Of a stretch of 64,000 nucleotides of DNA, positions 35,019 to 43,468 are shown piece by piece. Position numbers and translations under genes: made by a program. A model generated the notes under the pieces. The model saw only the letters and a program-made list of their open reading frames with translations. It searched no databases and was not told the DNA's origin. Source of the DNA: Novosphingobium mathurense (lineage in GTDB: Bacteria; Pseudomonadota; Alphaproteobacteria; Sphingomonadales; Sphingomonadaceae); the NCBI RefSeq assembly GCF_900168325.1, contig NZ_FVZE01000004.1:1-64000 (forward strand), given 5' to 3'. Positions within the stretch are counted from its first letter, which is position 1. Every line of letters begins with the position of its first letter.

Positions 35019-35617
35019 GGATCCTTGCCCTCCTTCCACTTGATCGAGCAGCCAGCGCTGGGATGGTGCGGTTCGGGAACCGGCTGACCGGCAAGCACTG
35101 CATCTACAGCGCGCCGCATGTCCTCGCCGGTAACCGGCAGGTCGGTGCGGAGCGGCGGCAGACCGGGAACAGGCGGGCGGTTGATCTTCGGACGGCTGGC
35201 ATCGAACTGGCCGTTGTAGACGAGCTTGCGATCGCGATCATACAGGAAGAAGTCGGGCGTGCAGATGGCTCCGTAGGCGAGCGCTACATCCTGACTCTCG
35301 TCGTGGAGATAGGGGAAGGGAAAGCCCTTTTCCTGCGCGAAGTGACGCATGTGATCATAGTCGTCTTCAGGAAATTCGCTTGGGTCATTCGACGAAATTG
35401 CAACGACTTGCAGGCCAATGGGCTCGTACTCCTTCGCAAAGGCGACAAGCTCGTCGATGATATGGAGGACAAAGGGGCAATGGTTGCAGATGAATGCAAC
35501 CAGCAAGGCGGGTTTGTCCGCGAAATCTGCCAGCGATCTTCGTTCGCCGAGAGTATCCGGGAGATCGAAATCCGGCGCAGTTTCACCTTCGCCAACTTGT
35601 CGTGACATTCGCAACAT
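35006..35617 (-). CDS. Thioredoxin-like / AhpC-TSA-type redoxin
   Basis: A 203-residue redoxin of the type often annotated as a thioredoxin family protein. The core motif is FICNHCPFV (a CxxC active site), with the later IGLQVVAISSNDPSEFPEDD and TPDFFLYDRDRKLVYNGQ. The C terminus GCSIKWKEG is typical. There is no signal peptide, so it probably reduces or detoxifies in the cytoplasm. The start at MLRMSRQVG follows GGGAGAG; operator E is 15 bases upstream. Confidence 0.88.
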   Translation of the reverse strand: MLRMSRQVGEGETAPDFDLPDTLGERRSLADFADKPALLVAFICNHCPFVLHIIDELVAFAKEYEPIGLQVVAISSNDPSEFPEDDYDHMRHFAQEKGFPFPYLHDESQDVALAYGAICTPDFFLYDRDRKLVYNGQFDASRPKINRPPVPGLPPLRTDLPVTGEDMRRAVDAVLAGQPVPEPHHPSAGCSIKWKEGKDPWWG

Positions 35618-35631
35618 ACGCTCATCTCTCC

Positions 35632-35649
35632 CTATAAATATAATTATGA
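35632..35649 (+). promoter_or_regulatory. Cluster operator site E
   Basis: CTATAAATATAATTATGA is the fifth copy of the shared near-palindrome. It lies just upstream of the redoxin gene, which extends the putative regulon to about 35.6 kb. Confidence 0.5.
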
Positions 35650-36202
35650 TTCTTGTAGTGGAACGGAATGCGCCATGCAAGTTCACATGATTGAGCGACA
35701 TTTCGCGCATGGATTAGGCGCGCTTATGGGCCGTCTGCGCGATTCGAGTAGCGGAAGATCGCGTGGATCTTGCCTGATTTGATCGGTCTGGTCTGACCCC
35801 AAGCGCCAATCACAACTCTTCGACGAGGCATGCAAGGCACATTCTGCCGGGTTCGATGCCGCCGACCGATTGCGCACTTCGAGTGGGGACTTGATACCGA
35901 GCGAGGTGGCACGATTGTGCCGAGTTATCGGATCGCAGGGGCGCGGCGCACCTGTCGCTTGGTCAGCCTGCTCGACGATCCCAGCTGTGCGGCCATGCTC
36001 GCTCAACGTGCCTGTGTTGCTCGCGCGCATCCCTACTCATCGTTAAGCTAGTTGTTCGCGCAATGCCCCGACCCTTAGCAACGGATCGGCAAGTCTCGGT
36101 CAGGGGCTGGCCATGACAGTGTCCCCGGCAACAATCCGCAAAGAGAGTGCCGTGATCGCAGGTCAACATAACGAAGAAGTTCATGGCTTTGGGAGAGCAC
36201 GG
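35650..36202. other. Intergenic region without a recognisable gene
   Basis: About 550 bases between the redoxin and PQQ-dehydrogenase genes. Several short frames run through it on both strands, but none has a ribosome-binding site or family resemblance. A stretch near 35820-36050 reads like coding sequence on the plus strand that opens nowhere sensible, so it could be a decayed gene I cannot identify. Confidence 0.4.
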
Positions 36203-38143
36203 ATGAAGTTCGGGGGAGGACAGCACAGTCTTCGTATGGCGGGGCTGGCGTTTACCGCGTTGACCCTTGGGGGCGCACTGATGTTCGCTGGCAGCGGTCT
36301 GGAGGCTGCCGCGCCGGCAAAGGATCAGACCGTAGCCGCCGACAGCTATCGCGACGTGAGTTCACTGCCGGCAGGGACCGAAGCGAAGGGCAGTGCGATC
36401 TGGAGCGGTACGTGTGCCGCCTGTCACGACACCGGCATGGCGCGCGCGCCCGCCCGGATCATTCTCCAGCAGATGACGCCCGAAGCTATCTACAAGGTCC
36501 TGACCAGCGGCGTTATGGCGCCGATGACTCCTTCGCTCGATGACCGGGAGAAGCGGGTCGTCTCCGAATATATCGCCGGTCGTCCCTTCGGCTCGACCAA
36601 GGCCGCAGCCATGCTAAAGTGCGAAGGCAAGGCGGCGATCTTCGATCGTTCTGCGCCAACCAGCTATCCGTACTGGGGCGTGGACAAGGGCAACACGCAC
36701 TTCATCCCCGATGACAAGGCCGGGATTTCGCCTGAGAACGTGGGCGACCTGGAACTGAAATGGGCGATTGCCATTCCCAACGCTACGCGTGTGCGCTCGC
36801 AGCCCGCCTTTGCAGGCGGAGCAGTCATTATCGGCGGACAGGACAATACGGTGCGAGCCTTCGATGAGAAGACGGGCTGCCTGCGCTGGTCTTTCGAAAG
36901 CGATGCCGAAGTGCGCACCGGCATCGTGGTGCAAAGCTGGAACAAGGACGACGCGAAGGCCAATCCGCTGGCATTCTTCGGCGACGTTACCGGCAACGCC
37001 TATGCCATAGAGGCATTCACCGGGAAGCAGGTCTGGAAGATCTCCGCCGATGACCATGCCTCGACGACCCTGACCGGTACCCCGGCATTCTACCAAGGCG
37101 TGGTCTACATCCCGGTATCCTCGCTTGAGGAAGGGGCGGCTTCGACTGCGGGCTATCCGTGCTGCACGTTCCGCGGCTCGATTCTTGCCGTGGATGCGGC
37201 CACCGGCAACACCAGATGGCGGACCTATCTCGTCCCCGAGCCGCAGGAGGGCGCGCCCGGTGTGACCGAAAAGGCCTTGCTCGGGCCCTCGGGTGTCCCC
37301 GTCTGGTCTGCACCGACGATCGATGCGAAGCGCGGCCGGATCTACGTGGCGACGGGAGACAACTATACCGGTCCCGGCACCGATCTCAGCGATGCGCTGG
37401 TCGCTCTCGACATCGATACCGGTGCCATCGCCTGGCACTATCAGGCCCTGGGCGATGACGTGTGGAACGGAGCTTGCGAAGAGTCCGACCGGACGAACTG
37501 CCCCGTGGAGGATGGACCCGACTTCGACTTCGGCACCCCCCCGGTGCTGGCCGAGACGAAGGATGGCAAGGAGATGATCCTGCTCGGCCAGAAATCGGGC
37601 ATAGCCTATGGCGTCGATCCGGACAGTGGCAAGCTGGAGTGGAAGAACCAGGTCGGTCGCGGCGGTGTCGTTGGCGGAATCCACTTCGGCATGGCAGCGG
37701 CCGGCGGCGTCATCTTCGTGCCGGTATCCGACGTTCCCGATGGCAATGACTATGACCTGCAGCCGAGGCCGGGCCTCTACGCGCTGGACATCGCGACGGG
37801 CCAGTATGTCTGGAAGGCGCCTGCAGCCGACGTCTGCAACGGCAAGGCGCTATGCTACCCGGGCTATTCCGCTGCGATCACCGCGACGCCCGGACTCGTC
37901 TTTGCAGGGGCGAATGACGGACATGTGCGCGCCTATGCGACTGCCGACGGTACGGTTCTTTGGGATCTCGATACCACGGTCGACTACCAGGCCCTGAACG
38001 GGGTGACCGGCCACGGCGGATCGATGAGCGGCGGTTCCGCCCCCATGCCACATGACGGAATGCTGTTTATCACGTCGGGATATGGCTTCGCTGGCAAGAT
38101 GCCGGGGAATGTCTTTCTCGCCTATGGTCCCAAGGAAAAGTGA
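36203..38143 (+). CDS. PQQ-dependent quinohaemoprotein dehydrogenase with N-terminal cytochrome c domain
   Basis: A 646-residue exported enzyme. The signal peptide MKFGGGQHSLRMAGLAF... is followed by a cytochrome c domain with haem site C71-A-A-C74-H75 and probable axial Met residues around VMAPMTPS. An eight-bladed PQQ beta-propeller follows, with repeated W/G-rich turns (LKWAIAIPNATRVRSQPAFA, TGNTRWRTYLV, GAIAWHYQALGDDVWNG). The order haem domain then propeller matches polyvinyl-alcohol dehydrogenase rather than most alcohol dehydrogenases, which carry haem at the C terminus. A vicinal disulfide candidate (YPCCTF) is present. It would oxidise an alcohol in the periplasm. The start follows GGGAGAG. 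Confidence 0.88.
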   Translation: MKFGGGQHSLRMAGLAFTALTLGGALMFAGSGLEAAAPAKDQTVAADSYRDVSSLPAGTEAKGSAIWSGTCAACHDTGMARAPARIILQQMTPEAIYKVLTSGVMAPMTPSLDDREKRVVSEYIAGRPFGSTKAAAMLKCEGKAAIFDRSAPTSYPYWGVDKGNTHFIPDDKAGISPENVGDLELKWAIAIPNATRVRSQPAFAGGAVIIGGQDNTVRAFDEKTGCLRWSFESDAEVRTGIVVQSWNKDDAKANPLAFFGDVTGNAYAIEAFTGKQVWKISADDHASTTLTGTPAFYQGVVYIPVSSLEEGAASTAGYPCCTFRGSILAVDAATGNTRWRTYLVPEPQEGAPGVTEKALLGPSGVPVWSAPTIDAKRGRIYVATGDNYTGPGTDLSDALVALDIDTGAIAWHYQALGDDVWNGACEESDRTNCPVEDGPDFDFGTPPVLAETKDGKEMILLGQKSGIAYGVDPDSGKLEWKNQVGRGGVVGGIHFGMAAAGGVIFVPVSDVPDGNDYDLQPRPGLYALDIATGQYVWKAPAADVCNGKALCYPGYSAAITATPGLVFAGANDGHVRAYATADGTVLWDLDTTVDYQALNGVTGHGGSMSGGSAPMPHDGMLFITSGYGFAGKMPGNVFLAYGPKEK

Positions 38144-38209
38144 GCGTCTATTGCCCGCTGGGTTCGGCACTCGGGAATGCTCTAGGTCCGGCTCAAGCGG
38201 GTGCCTGCT

Positions 38210-39025
38210 TCAATCGAACCAGGCCCCGCCATTCACGCTGACAACGCTGCCCGTTGCATAGCTTGCGTCATCGCTTGCGAGGAAGGCGACCGCACCGGCA
38301 ACTTCCGCAGGATCGGCGAGGCGCTTCATCAGGCAGTCGTCGGCGATGCTCTTCTGGGTCTCCTCGGGGATATGCGCATAGAGCGGCGTTCGCGTGGCCC
38401 CGGGATTGACGGCATTGACCCGGATGGCCCGCTCCGCCAGCTCGCGCGCCATCGCACGGGTCATGCCGATGATGCCGGCCTTGGCCACGCAATAGGGAAT
38501 GGGCCCGTTGCCATTCGACGCTGAGGTAGAGGCGATATTGACGATAGACCCGCCAGTGCCATCGCGCGCCATCAGTCGTACGGCGGCCCGACTGCACCGG
38601 AATGCACCGTTCAGCGTGATGTCGAGGACACGGGCCCAGGCGGCATCCTCGCAATGGATGGTCTGGTCTGCGTAGACGGTCGGCTCTTCGCCCCCGGAAA
38701 TCTGCGCAAGGCGTTGAGCCTGCGCGGCATAGTACTTGTCCATGCCGTCGCCCGGAACGCTGCCGAGCCCGGCATTGTTGACAAGGATATCGACGCCGCC
38801 GAATGCCTCGTCCACCTGTGCGAAGGCGCGGTCAACCGATCCGCGGTCGGAAATGTCGCAAGCAATGCCGATGTGCGGGGTGGGGAGAACGGCTGAAGCT
38901 CTTTTCGCATCGAGATCGAGGATTGCAACCCGTGCGCCTTCCGCAGCGAGGCGCCTGGCTATGGCTTCGCCGATGCCTTGCGCACCGCCGGTGACCACTG
39001 CTCGCCTGTTCTGAAGTCTTTCCAT
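38210..39025 (-). CDS. SDR-family NAD(P)-dependent oxidoreductase
   Basis: A 271-residue classical short-chain dehydrogenase. The cofactor motif is VVTGGAQGIGEAIARRL, the NNAGLGS motif follows, and the catalytic Ser and YxxxK are in NIASTSASNG and YCVAKAG. A 45-residue insertion before the catalytic region (around GDGMDKYYAAQAQRLAQISG) is longer than usual. The start follows GGAGGCAAGG, which begins within the four bases that overlap the end of the upstream SDR gene. The longer open frame seen upstream belongs to the other gene's strand shadow. Confidence 0.88.
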   Translation of the reverse strand: MERLQNRRAVVTGGAQGIGEAIARRLAAEGARVAILDLDAKRASAVLPTPHIGIACDISDRGSVDRAFAQVDEAFGGVDILVNNAGLGSVPGDGMDKYYAAQAQRLAQISGGEEPTVYADQTIHCEDAAWARVLDITLNGAFRCSRAAVRLMARDGTGGSIVNIASTSASNGNGPIPYCVAKAGIIGMTRAMARELAERAIRVNAVNPGATRTPLYAHIPEETQKSIADDCLMKRLADPAEVAGAVAFLASDDASYATGSVVSVNGGAWFD

Positions 39026-39036
39026 CCTTGCCTCCA

Positions 39037-39828
39037 TCAGTCCTCGACCTCGGGTCGCCAGGGCACACCGTTGATATGGCCGCCGCCATCGGCAAACATG
39101 GTATTGCCGGTGTAGTAGCCGCTGCTCTCGCTCGCCAGGAAGACCGCAAGCGGGCCTATGTCCTGCTGCGCATCGCCAAAGCGTCCGGCTGGAATGTTTT
39201 GCAGCAAGGCCTTGGTCATCTCGGGGTTGGCGTCGAAGTAGGCCTTGGCCTGCGGGCTGAGAGCCGAAGGGCAGATGACATTGGCGGTAATGCCATGTCT
39301 GCCCCATTCGGCTGCGGCAGTGCGGGTGAGGGCGCGGACGGCTTCCTTGCTGGCATTGTAGGCCGCAGTGAAGAGGTGTGCGTTGACGCCATTGAGCGAG
39401 CCAAGATTGATGATCCGGCCGAACCCCTGCTTCTTCATTGTCGGGAAAGCGGCGCGCATGGCCTGGAACACGGAGAAATAGTTGAGCGCGAAGGAGCTCT
39501 CCATGTCTTCGTCAGTGTGGTTCTCCAGTCTCTTCGGAAAGCTTGCGCCAGCGTTGTTGACGAGGATTTCAAGTCTGCCGAACCGTTCCACGGTCTCGTC
39601 GACCATGGCGTCGACTTGCTGGCGGCCGGTCACGTCGGTCTGGATGAAGAGGCTTTCGACGCCATAAGTGTCGCGCAAGCTGGCGGCTTCGGCTTCGCCC
39701 TGCTGCGCATTGCGCTGCGCAATGACGATGTGCGCTCCAGCCTCGGCCAGGGCCCTTGCAATGCCATTTCCCACGCCTTGGCCGCCGCCGGTGACAAGTG
39801 CGACGCGGCCATCGAGTATCCGGCCCAT
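39037..39828 (-). CDS. SDR-family NAD(P)-dependent oxidoreductase
   Basis: A 263-residue classical short-chain dehydrogenase with cofactor motif VTGGGQGVGNGIARALAEAG, NNAGASF, and an active site INLGSLNGVN ... YNASKEAVRA. It forms a two-gene operon with the SDR downstream; the pair could interconvert a hydroxy and keto form of one substrate. It is divergent from the AraC regulator, whose start is about 190 bases away, and that regulator is the probable controller. Confidence 0.88.
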   Translation of the reverse strand: MGRILDGRVALVTGGGQGVGNGIARALAEAGAHIVIAQRNAQQGEAEAASLRDTYGVESLFIQTDVTGRQQVDAMVDETVERFGRLEILVNNAGASFPKRLENHTDEDMESSFALNYFSVFQAMRAAFPTMKKQGFGRIINLGSLNGVNAHLFTAAYNASKEAVRALTRTAAAEWGRHGITANVICPSALSPQAKAYFDANPEMTKALLQNIPAGRFGDAQQDIGPLAVFLASESSGYYTGNTMFADGGGHINGVPWRPEVED

Positions 39829-40018
39829 CAGACGGTTCGCCCGATGGCGGTGAGTTTAGAAAGACGACGCGGTTCGAAGTGCGTAGTGCGCGCCGGGGTA
39901 TGTCCCGTTGTATTCATGGTCCTCTCCATCGGGGCCGACAGTGTGGTCGTGCGATGGAGGGATCTTGCCCGATCGGCGATTGCATTGAATGGCGGATTGG
40001 CTCAAAGGTTATGGGAAA

Positions 40019-41095
40019 ATGGCTCAAAAGTCGAAGCGCCTCTCCATACCGGCTCCGCGCCGCGCGTCGATTGCGGTCGCGCGGGAATTGCTCGGCTATG
40101 TCGTCGAAGCCGGCGGCAATGCAGACGCGTTGCTTGACCGTGCAGGACTGCCCCATACCGCGACGGCCATGCTTGATCCCAAATGGAAGGGCCAGCTCTC
40201 GCGGTTGCAGTTTTCGGCGCTCTATGCCGAGGCGGTCTGGGCGCTGGATGCGCAAGCGGCGCATCAGGAAGAGCGTGAGCCACTGACCAAGTCCCAGTTC
40301 GATCTGTTCTGTCACTGTCTCATCACTTGCCGAACCCTGCGAGACGTCATTGCGCGCGCTGCCGCCTTCGAAGCCATGCTGGGGCCACGCATGGCCGCTT
40401 TAACACTCAGCGAACGTGACGGCGTGGCAGAACTGACCATGACGACCAAGCGCACCAAGCGGAACGTCAGCGCCTATGTCTCGGACCTGACCGGGCTATC
40501 GGCGCATTATCGCCTGTTCAGTTGGCTGCTCGGGGTGAATATCGGCCTGCTGTCTGCGCACCTGCGCTATCCGCGCCTTGTCAGCCGCGAATGCGCGTCT
40601 CGCTTGATGCTGCACCCGGTCATTCACGATGCCGCCGGCAACACACTGCGGTTTTCATCGTATTATCTCGACCTGCCGGTGATCCGCACGCCCGCGGAGC
40701 TTGAGCGATTGCTGCAGCGTTTTCCCTTTGACCTCGAGGAAATCCTGTCCCGGGAGGCCCCCCTTTCCGAACGTATCGGCGTCGTAATTCACTCGGCCCT
40801 GTCGCGGGGTCTGAAGCTGCCGACCGGGGCAGCGATCGCGCGTCAGTTTCACATCAGCCCGGCAACGCTCAAGCGCAGGCTCGCCGACGAGGGCGTTACC
40901 CTGCTTCAGCTCAAGAATGCGTGCAGGGGAGACGTGGCGAGGGTCTTGCTCGCCAATCGGGAACTGTCCATCAGCCAGATTGCCCAGTGGACGGGTTTCA
41001 GCGATTCCACCACGTTCAGCCGGGCGTTCCATCAGTGGACCGGCAGTTCGCCGGGCGCCTGGCGACAGCGGAGAACTGCGCCAGACGAACAGTGA
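40019..41095 (+). CDS. AraC-family transcriptional regulator
   Basis: A regulator of about 358 residues with an N-terminal arabinose-binding-like domain of the OruR/ToxR-type (SIPAPRRASIAVARELLGYV...) and a C-terminal AraC helix-turn-helix pair. The second helix-turn-helix reads LSISQIAQWTGFSDSTTFSRAFHQWTGSSPG (only its core is quoted from the longer motif). It is divergent from the SDR operon, which it probably controls. An ATG ten codons earlier is possible; neither start has a strong ribosome-binding site. Confidence 0.88.
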   Translation: MAQKSKRLSIPAPRRASIAVARELLGYVVEAGGNADALLDRAGLPHTATAMLDPKWKGQLSRLQFSALYAEAVWALDAQAAHQEEREPLTKSQFDLFCHCLITCRTLRDVIARAAAFEAMLGPRMAALTLSERDGVAELTMTTKRTKRNVSAYVSDLTGLSAHYRLFSWLLGVNIGLLSAHLRYPRLVSRECASRLMLHPVIHDAAGNTLRFSSYYLDLPVIRTPAELERLLQRFPFDLEEILSREAPLSERIGVVIHSALSRGLKLPTGAAIARQFHISPATLKRRLADEGVTLLQLKNACRGDVARVLLANRELSISQIAQWTGFSDSTTFSRAFHQWTGSSPGAWRQRRTAPDEQ

Positions 41096-41109
41096 ATTAG
41101 GCCTAATTC
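41094..41109. other. Perfect 16-base palindrome spanning two convergent stops
   Basis: GAATTAGGCCTAATTC is its own reverse complement. It contains the stop codons of the AraC gene and the first arylsulfatase gene, one on each strand. There is no U-run, so it is unlikely to be an ordinary terminator, but the coincidence with both stops is neat. Confidence 0.5.
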
Positions 41110-43418
41110 CGCTCCGGGAGCGAAATCGTGACACTGTCGACTGCACCACCCGAAATGGGGTAGCCGATGCGATCTGTCGGTGGATAGGCGGCGACCGATG
41201 ATCCGCGATCCCGGCCGACATCGAATGTCTCGTCGATCGTATAGACCCCGGTCGTGCTGGCGTGCAGGCGACCGGAGCCAACCGGTTTGCCATCCACGGT
41301 CAGCGCGACGTTCCCGCCCTTGCCGTAACCACCGCCGTCATAAGCGAAGTCGATCGCGATGGAGTGCGATCCCGGCTTGAGCGGTGTGTCGGCCCGCAGG
41401 TTCAGCGTCTGCAGGTCGAACAGGCGATAGGTGAAGACCGGGCGCGACTGTTCATCCAGCCAGAGCGACCAGCCTGCCGAATGCCCGCCCAGCGCAGCGA
41501 TGACGCCCTTCGCTGCCTTGCCGGCTTCGATCTTTGCCTCGATGCGCCATGACCGGTTGGCCATTTTCGGAAGTGCGGGTTCGGGTATGGCCTGCGCCGT
41601 GCCGGGATAAGTCACGCTCCTGCGACTTGCCGCGAGTTCGGGAAGGCCGGAGCGCAGGTGCTGCCCTTCGATCGGAAGAACGTCGTTGCGTGCAGCTTCG
41701 GCAAGGAAAGCGGCCTGCATCTGCGCCAACCGGGCCGGCTTGCTGTCGGCGAGGTCCAGTACCTGGGTTGGATCGGAATCCAGGTCATAGAGGCGCCACT
41801 CGTCCTTGTCGGGCGAGGGCGCCATGGGGTTGAAGCTCTTCCAGGGCAGGCGGCCATGATCGGCTGCGGCGAACCAGCCATTCTCGTAAAGTGCGCGGCT
41901 GCCGAAGACTTCGAAGTACTGGCGGGTGTGCCGCTCCGGAGCGTGAGGCGCATCGAAGCTGTAGATCAGGCTGGTGCCGTCCATCGACCGCTGGTCCACT
42001 CCGTTGACGACTTTGGGTGCGGCAATGCCCGCGGCTTCCAGGATCGTCGGAGCGATGTCGTTGACGTGCCCGAACTGGTTCCGGCGCTGTCCCTGTTCAT
42101 CGGCGCCGATTTTCTCCGGCCACGAGATGACGAGCGGATTGCGGATGGCGCCGAGCCATGCGGGCATCGCCTTGCCCCACTGGAACGGCGTATCTGCGGC
42201 CCAGGCCCAGCCGGAATTGACATGGGTATAGGACCGCGCCGTTCCGGCATCGCCTATGCGGGCGAGCTTGGCCGCTTCGTCCTGCGGCAGACCGATGAGC
42301 GCACCAAGGTAGTTCAGGCTGCCAAGCAGCCCGCCTTCGAGGCTCGCGCCATTGTCGCCCACCACGTAGAAGACCAGGGTATTGTCGAATTGGCCGTCAT
42401 CCTTGAGCGCCTGCAGCACGCGGCCCACTTGCGCGTCGGTGTGGTCGAGGAAACCGGCGTATGCCTCCATCGTGCGCGCCGCGAATGCCTGTTCTTCGCG
42501 CGAGAGCGAATCCCATGCCGGAATTTCCGGCGGACGGGGGGGCATGCTGGCATCGGCGGGGAAAAGGCCCATCGCTTTCTGGCGGGCGAAAGTCTGCTCG
42601 CGCAGCTTGTCCCAGCCCATGTCGAAGCTGCCCTTGTACTTCGCAATATAGGCGTCCGGTGCCTGGATGGGCGCGTGAATGCCTCCAGTGGCGAGGTAAA
42701 GAAAGAAAGGATGGTCGGGCCGCAGTGCTCTCTGCTCGCGCATCCACGCGATCGAGTGGTCTGCAAGGTCTTCGCTCAGGTGGTAGCCCTCGCGGCGGGG
42801 CTGGTCGACCGGGGCGGTTCCTTCATAGAGTGTGGGCGTGAACTGGTCGGTTTCCCCGCCGAGGAAGCCATAGAAGGTGTCGAAGCCTTCGCCGGTCGGC
42901 CAGCGGTCGAAGGGGCCGGCCCGGGAGGCTTCCCAGTCCGGGGTCTGGTGCCATTTGCCGAAGGCGCCGGTTGCATAGCCGTGCTGGCGCAAGACTTCGG
43001 CGATGGTGGCCGTGTCCTTGCGATGAAAGCCCGAATAGCCCGGCCGCGCATCGGCCGAGTTCATGACAGCGCCTATGCCCGAGGCATGCGCATTGCGCCC
43101 CGTCAGCAGCGAGGTGCGTGTGGGAGAACAGATCGCAGTCGTATGAAAGCGCGTGTAGCTCAGCCCTTGCTTCGCCAGTGCATCGAGCGCCGGCGTGGCG
43201 ACGGGGCCGCCGAAAGTGCTTGCCGATCCCCAGCCGACATCATCCAGCAGGATCACGACGACGTTGGGCGCATCTGTCGGCGCGTGGCGCACGAACTCGG
43301 GCGGCGCCGCCTGCGGCATTTCCTGCGCGATGGCGCCGATGGGCAGGGCGAAGCCGCAGGCGCCGGCCAGCAGCAGGGGCAGCATGCGGCGCGTGGCGCC
43401 GTGGTTCTTCTTGGCCAT
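41103..43418 (-). CDS. Exported arylsulfatase
   Basis: A 771-residue type I sulfatase. The signal peptide ends near PIGAIAQ. The catalytic C97 lies in CSPTRTSLLTGRNAH and must be converted to formylglycine; the metal Asp pair is D59-D60 (VVVILLDDVGWG). No formylglycine-generating enzyme gene is visible in the window. The C-terminal third has the beta-sandwich module common to long AtsA-like sulfatases (QTLNLRADTPLKPGSHSIAI). It follows the tandem-TetR gene on the same strand and resembles the sulfatase at 44781. GAGGAGAG precedes the start. Confidence 0.92.
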   Translation of the reverse strand: MAKKNHGATRRMLPLLLAGACGFALPIGAIAQEMPQAAPPEFVRHAPTDAPNVVVILLDDVGWGSASTFGGPVATPALDALAKQGLSYTRFHTTAICSPTRTSLLTGRNAHASGIGAVMNSADARPGYSGFHRKDTATIAEVLRQHGYATGAFGKWHQTPDWEASRAGPFDRWPTGEGFDTFYGFLGGETDQFTPTLYEGTAPVDQPRREGYHLSEDLADHSIAWMREQRALRPDHPFFLYLATGGIHAPIQAPDAYIAKYKGSFDMGWDKLREQTFARQKAMGLFPADASMPPRPPEIPAWDSLSREEQAFAARTMEAYAGFLDHTDAQVGRVLQALKDDGQFDNTLVFYVVGDNGASLEGGLLGSLNYLGALIGLPQDEAAKLARIGDAGTARSYTHVNSGWAWAADTPFQWGKAMPAWLGAIRNPLVISWPEKIGADEQGQRRNQFGHVNDIAPTILEAAGIAAPKVVNGVDQRSMDGTSLIYSFDAPHAPERHTRQYFEVFGSRALYENGWFAAADHGRLPWKSFNPMAPSPDKDEWRLYDLDSDPTQVLDLADSKPARLAQMQAAFLAEAARNDVLPIEGQHLRSGLPELAASRRSVTYPGTAQAIPEPALPKMANRSWRIEAKIEAGKAAKGVIAALGGHSAGWSLWLDEQSRPVFTYRLFDLQTLNLRADTPLKPGSHSIAIDFAYDGGGYGKGGNVALTVDGKPVGSGRLHASTTGVYTIDETFDVGRDRGSSVAAYPPTDRIGYPISGGAVDSVTISLPERN

Positions 43419-43468
43419 GTCTCTCCTCGCTTATCGTTTTGATTTTTTCCGTCGCGCCCTGTCCCGAT

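Noticed and set aside
35683..36051. Overlapping frames on both strands in the redoxin/PQQ gap
   Set aside because: Neither has a ribosome-binding site or a family resemblance; I kept the region as intergenic with possible decay.
38210..39307. A 365-residue frame extending the SDR gene upstream
   Set aside because: The extra 94 residues overlap the neighbouring SDR gene out of frame and are Arg/Gly-rich, with no SDR resemblance. The ATG at 39025 has a good ribosome-binding site.
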